Source: JBKPDV01 sp046728075
GTDB lineage: Bacteria; Acidobacteriota; Thermoanaerobaculia; UBA5066; Gp7-AA6
Direction of reading: 5' to 3'
Assembly (NCBI GenBank): GCA_046728075.1
Contig: JBKPDV010000080.1
Span: 1-14,572 of the forward strand
Length of the DNA stretch: 14,572 nucleotides
The notes under the pieces were generated by a model, which saw nothing but the letters and a program-made list of their open reading frames with translations, searched no databases and had not been told where the DNA came from. This document shows, in pieces, positions 12,651 to 14,572 of this stretch (position 1 is its first letter; every line of letters starts with the position of its first letter). Position numbers and translations under genes: made by a program.

Positions 12651-14572
12651 ATGGATCGACAAGGAACCTTTCGCCGAGTCATCAGATGGACGGCCGTGGG
12701 CGCCTTGGTCGTCGGCACCTCCTTTCTGGCGCCTCCTCCGATCTCCGCAGGCAACTGCCCGATCACCGTCAATCCGGCGACGCTGCCCGGCGGCACGATA
12801 GGTGCGGCCTACAGCCAGACGATCACGGGGACCGGGTGTGGCGGCCCTCCTTACGCATTTTCCGTCCCCCCCGGAAGCTTGCCCCCCGGTCTTTCTCTGA
12901 CACCGTCCGGCTTCACAGCGTCTGCCACGCTGTCGGGAATTCCCACGGCTTTGGGTTCCTTCACTTTCACGATCTCCGCGGTCGATGACGCGAACGGTGT
13001 GGGCAGCCGAACCTATACCGTCGGCATCTCCTGCCCAGCCATCGCAATCTTCCCGAGCAGTCTGCCGGGCGCCACACAGGGCACCCCTTACAGTCAAACC
13101 CTGACTGGCGTCGGGGGTAAGAGCCCCTACACGTTCCTCGTGACCTCTGGCACCTTGCCGACAGGTCTCAATCTGTCGAATGCCGGACTCATCTCCGGCA
13201 CGCCGACGACTCTGGGCTCGTTCCCCTTCCGCGTCCAGGCGACGGATGCCAACGGCTGCACCGGACTCGCGAGTTACACGATCACCGTCACGAACGGTTG
13301 TGTCGCCCCTGCGGCGCCGTTTCTGTCGGCAAGTTCCAGCGTCGCGAACACGTTCCAGACGATCACGCTCTCCTGGAACGCGACCATCGCGTCCGGACAG
13401 GGGAGCTACAACGTCCTGCTCTCGTTGAACGGCGGAACTTTCGGCTCTCTCGGCACCGTTGCCTCCTCGAGCGCCTCGACGGCGACCTTTACTTACGTCG
13501 CCACCGCAGCGGGAACCTACGACTTTGAGGTTCAGGCCATGGCGAGCTGTGGCTCGAGCTCGTTCTCGAACGTCGCCCGCGTCATGGTCATGGCTCCGTG
13601 TCCGCTGGCGCCCAGGGTCACTGGCCTCGTGCTGACTCCGACGACGGCGGCGCCCGGTGCATCCTTCACGTTGAGCTGGAACCCGCTGGGAGGTTTCAAC
13701 GGCTCGTATCTCGTCTACCGCTCGACGGACGGAGGCAAGAATTTCCAGCTTCTCGCCACAACGTCCAGCACGTCGTTCACCGGCACGGTGACGGATCCGG
13801 CCGGGACCCTGGTCACATTTGAGGTCGAAGGCCTCGTGAACTGCATCTTTCCGACGCAGAGCAATTTCGTCACCCTGACGGTCGGCTCCGGCAACTGCAC
13901 GGCGCCGGGCGTCGTGAGCAATGTTCAGGTTCAGTCGGCGGGCGTGGCTCCGCCGCGCGCTCCCGCGCCCACCGAGTTCATCGCGGTTTCCTGGACGGCT
14001 CCCGCGGGGGGGACTCCGCCGACGCGCTATAGCGTACGGATCAACGGGGATGCGGAAGTCTTCGTTCAGACAACGTCGGCCACGCTCCTGCCCAGAGGCT
14101 CTCGATTGGATCCGATCCAGGCGTTCGTCAAAGCGTTGGCGTGCTCGCCCGAACAGGCGGGGCCCGAGGCGAGCAGCGCCGTGGTGGCCCTGTTCTTGAC
14201 CTCGCCGAAGGCGAGCTTTACGGTCTCGAGCAATCCGCGGGCAAACGCTCCGGTGGTCTTCACGGATACGAGCTCGCCGCAGGCGACGTCCTGGTTATGG
14301 ATCTTCGACGATGGGACGACGGATCAGCGTCAGTCGCCCTCGCATGTCTTTGCCGTGCCCGGCCCGCATGTCGTGAATTTCATCGCGTCCAACGGCGCCG
14401 GCAGCTCCCAGACGGCACAAACGATACAGATCGGCGCGGCCGGGGGCGTGATCGAGGCAGCGCGGCTCGTCCCGATCGACACGAGCGACTCGGAGAGGCG
14501 GCGGGCGCACGTTCAAGTTGGGGACGGGCGGACCTGGCTCCACATTCGCGCCCTGGGAGATCAGGAAGTCGT
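12651..14572 (+). CDS. Large exported multi-domain Ig/FN3/PKD protein (3' end outside window)
   Basis: The frame starts at ATG 12651 and is open to the right edge, giving at least 640 residues with no stop. A signal peptide (about 1-33; TAVGALVVGTSFLAPPP, then ISAG) is followed by two putative-Ig (He_PIG-like) domains at about 36-126 and 128-213, with PPGLSL/LSGIPTALGSFTF and PTGLNL/ISGTPTTLGSFPF. Three FN3-like repeats follow at about 217-314, 317-411 and 416-515, then a PKD domain at about 520-594 (FTDTSSPQATSWLWIFDDG, SPSHVF). A further region begins ARLVPIDTSDSERRRAHV. Such proteins are exported surface or secreted adhesin or scaffold proteins; no enzyme domain is visible so far. Each FN3-like repeat carries one Cys at its start and one about 82 residues later. 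Ligand and anchoring are unknown because the C-terminus is missing. Confidence 0.88.
   Translation, partial: MDRQGTFRRVIRWTAVGALVVGTSFLAPPPISAGNCPITVNPATLPGGTIGAAYSQTITGTGCGGPPYAFSVPPGSLPPGLSLTPSGFTASATLSGIPTALGSFTFTISAVDDANGVGSRTYTVGISCPAIAIFPSSLPGATQGTPYSQTLTGVGGKSPYTFLVTSGTLPTGLNLSNAGLISGTPTTLGSFPFRVQATDANGCTGLASYTITVTNGCVAPAAPFLSASSSVANTFQTITLSWNATIASGQGSYNVLLSLNGGTFGSLGTVASSSASTATFTYVATAAGTYDFEVQAMASCGSSSFSNVARVMVMAPCPLAPRVTGLVLTPTTAAPGASFTLSWNPLGGFNGSYLVYRSTDGGKNFQLLATTSSTSFTGTVTDPAGTLVTFEVEGLVNCIFPTQSNFVTLTVGSGNCTAPGVVSNVQVQSAGVAPPRAPAPTEFIAVSWTAPAGGTPPTRYSVRINGDAEVFVQTTSATLLPRGSRLDPIQAFVKALACSPEQAGPEASSAVVALFLTSPKASFTVSSNPRANAPVVFTDTSSPQATSWLWIFDDGTTDQRQSPSHVFAVPGPHVVNFIASNGAGSSQTAQTIQIGAAGGVIEAARLVPIDTSDSERRRAHVQVGDGRTWLHIRALGDQEV

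Overview
The window is GC-rich bacterial DNA. Genome-encoded tRNA CCA ends, a CHRD-domain secreted protein, a modular Ig/PKD exported protein, a cytosolic TPR protein tail, a solitary TatA and intergenic heptamer repeats together resemble Acidobacteriota (Thermoanaerobaculia-like). That placement is inference from gene style, not a search result.

Positions 1-2790 are an accessory, heavily rearranged stretch. It opens with the C-terminus of a TPR protein (stop 287), fused almost directly to a YCII/DGPF-domain gene that lacks its N-terminus (to 543). Next comes a fragment of an ECF sigma factor that breaks off after about 38 residues (583-696). YCII followed by an ECF42-type sigma factor is a known gene pair, so this looks like a pair truncated at both ends. 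Then come five copies or partial copies of one tRNA-Arg(TCG) family: a 3' half (841-882), an intact gene (938-1015), two 5' halves (1033-1070 and 1701-1738) and a 3' half (2691-2732). Every partial copy breaks at the anticodon, and both 5' halves are followed by the same 18-bp sequence. Between them sit two single-gene cargo segments: a small Lys/Arg/Ala-rich basic protein (1264-1689) and an unrecognised 215-residue protein with a hydrophobic C-terminus (1814-2461, minus). Joining the 1701 and 2691 halves restores a 78-nt tRNA, the same length as the intact gene, so 1739-2690 looks like an insertion into the anticodon. No integrase is present.

Positions 2791-6777 hold minus-strand genes: a PAS-PAS-GGDEF-EAL cyclic-di-GMP protein, a secreted CHRD-domain protein, and tatA. 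Positions 6866-9465 hold a plus-strand pair coupled by an ATGA overlap: a sodium:solute symporter and a zinc-type medium-chain dehydrogenase. A convergent minus-strand cluster follows (12509 to 9608): a DedA-family membrane protein, an exported acetamidase/formamidase-family protein and a ROK-family sugar kinase. Inverted heptamer arrays separate the two convergent groups. At the right edge an exported protein begins (12651), built of putative Ig, Cys-paired FN3-like and PKD domains, and runs off the window.

The symporter, dehydrogenase and ROK kinase would suit uptake and processing of a sugar-like substrate, but no substrate can be read from the sequence. The tRNA-fragment locus is the most unusual part of the window.
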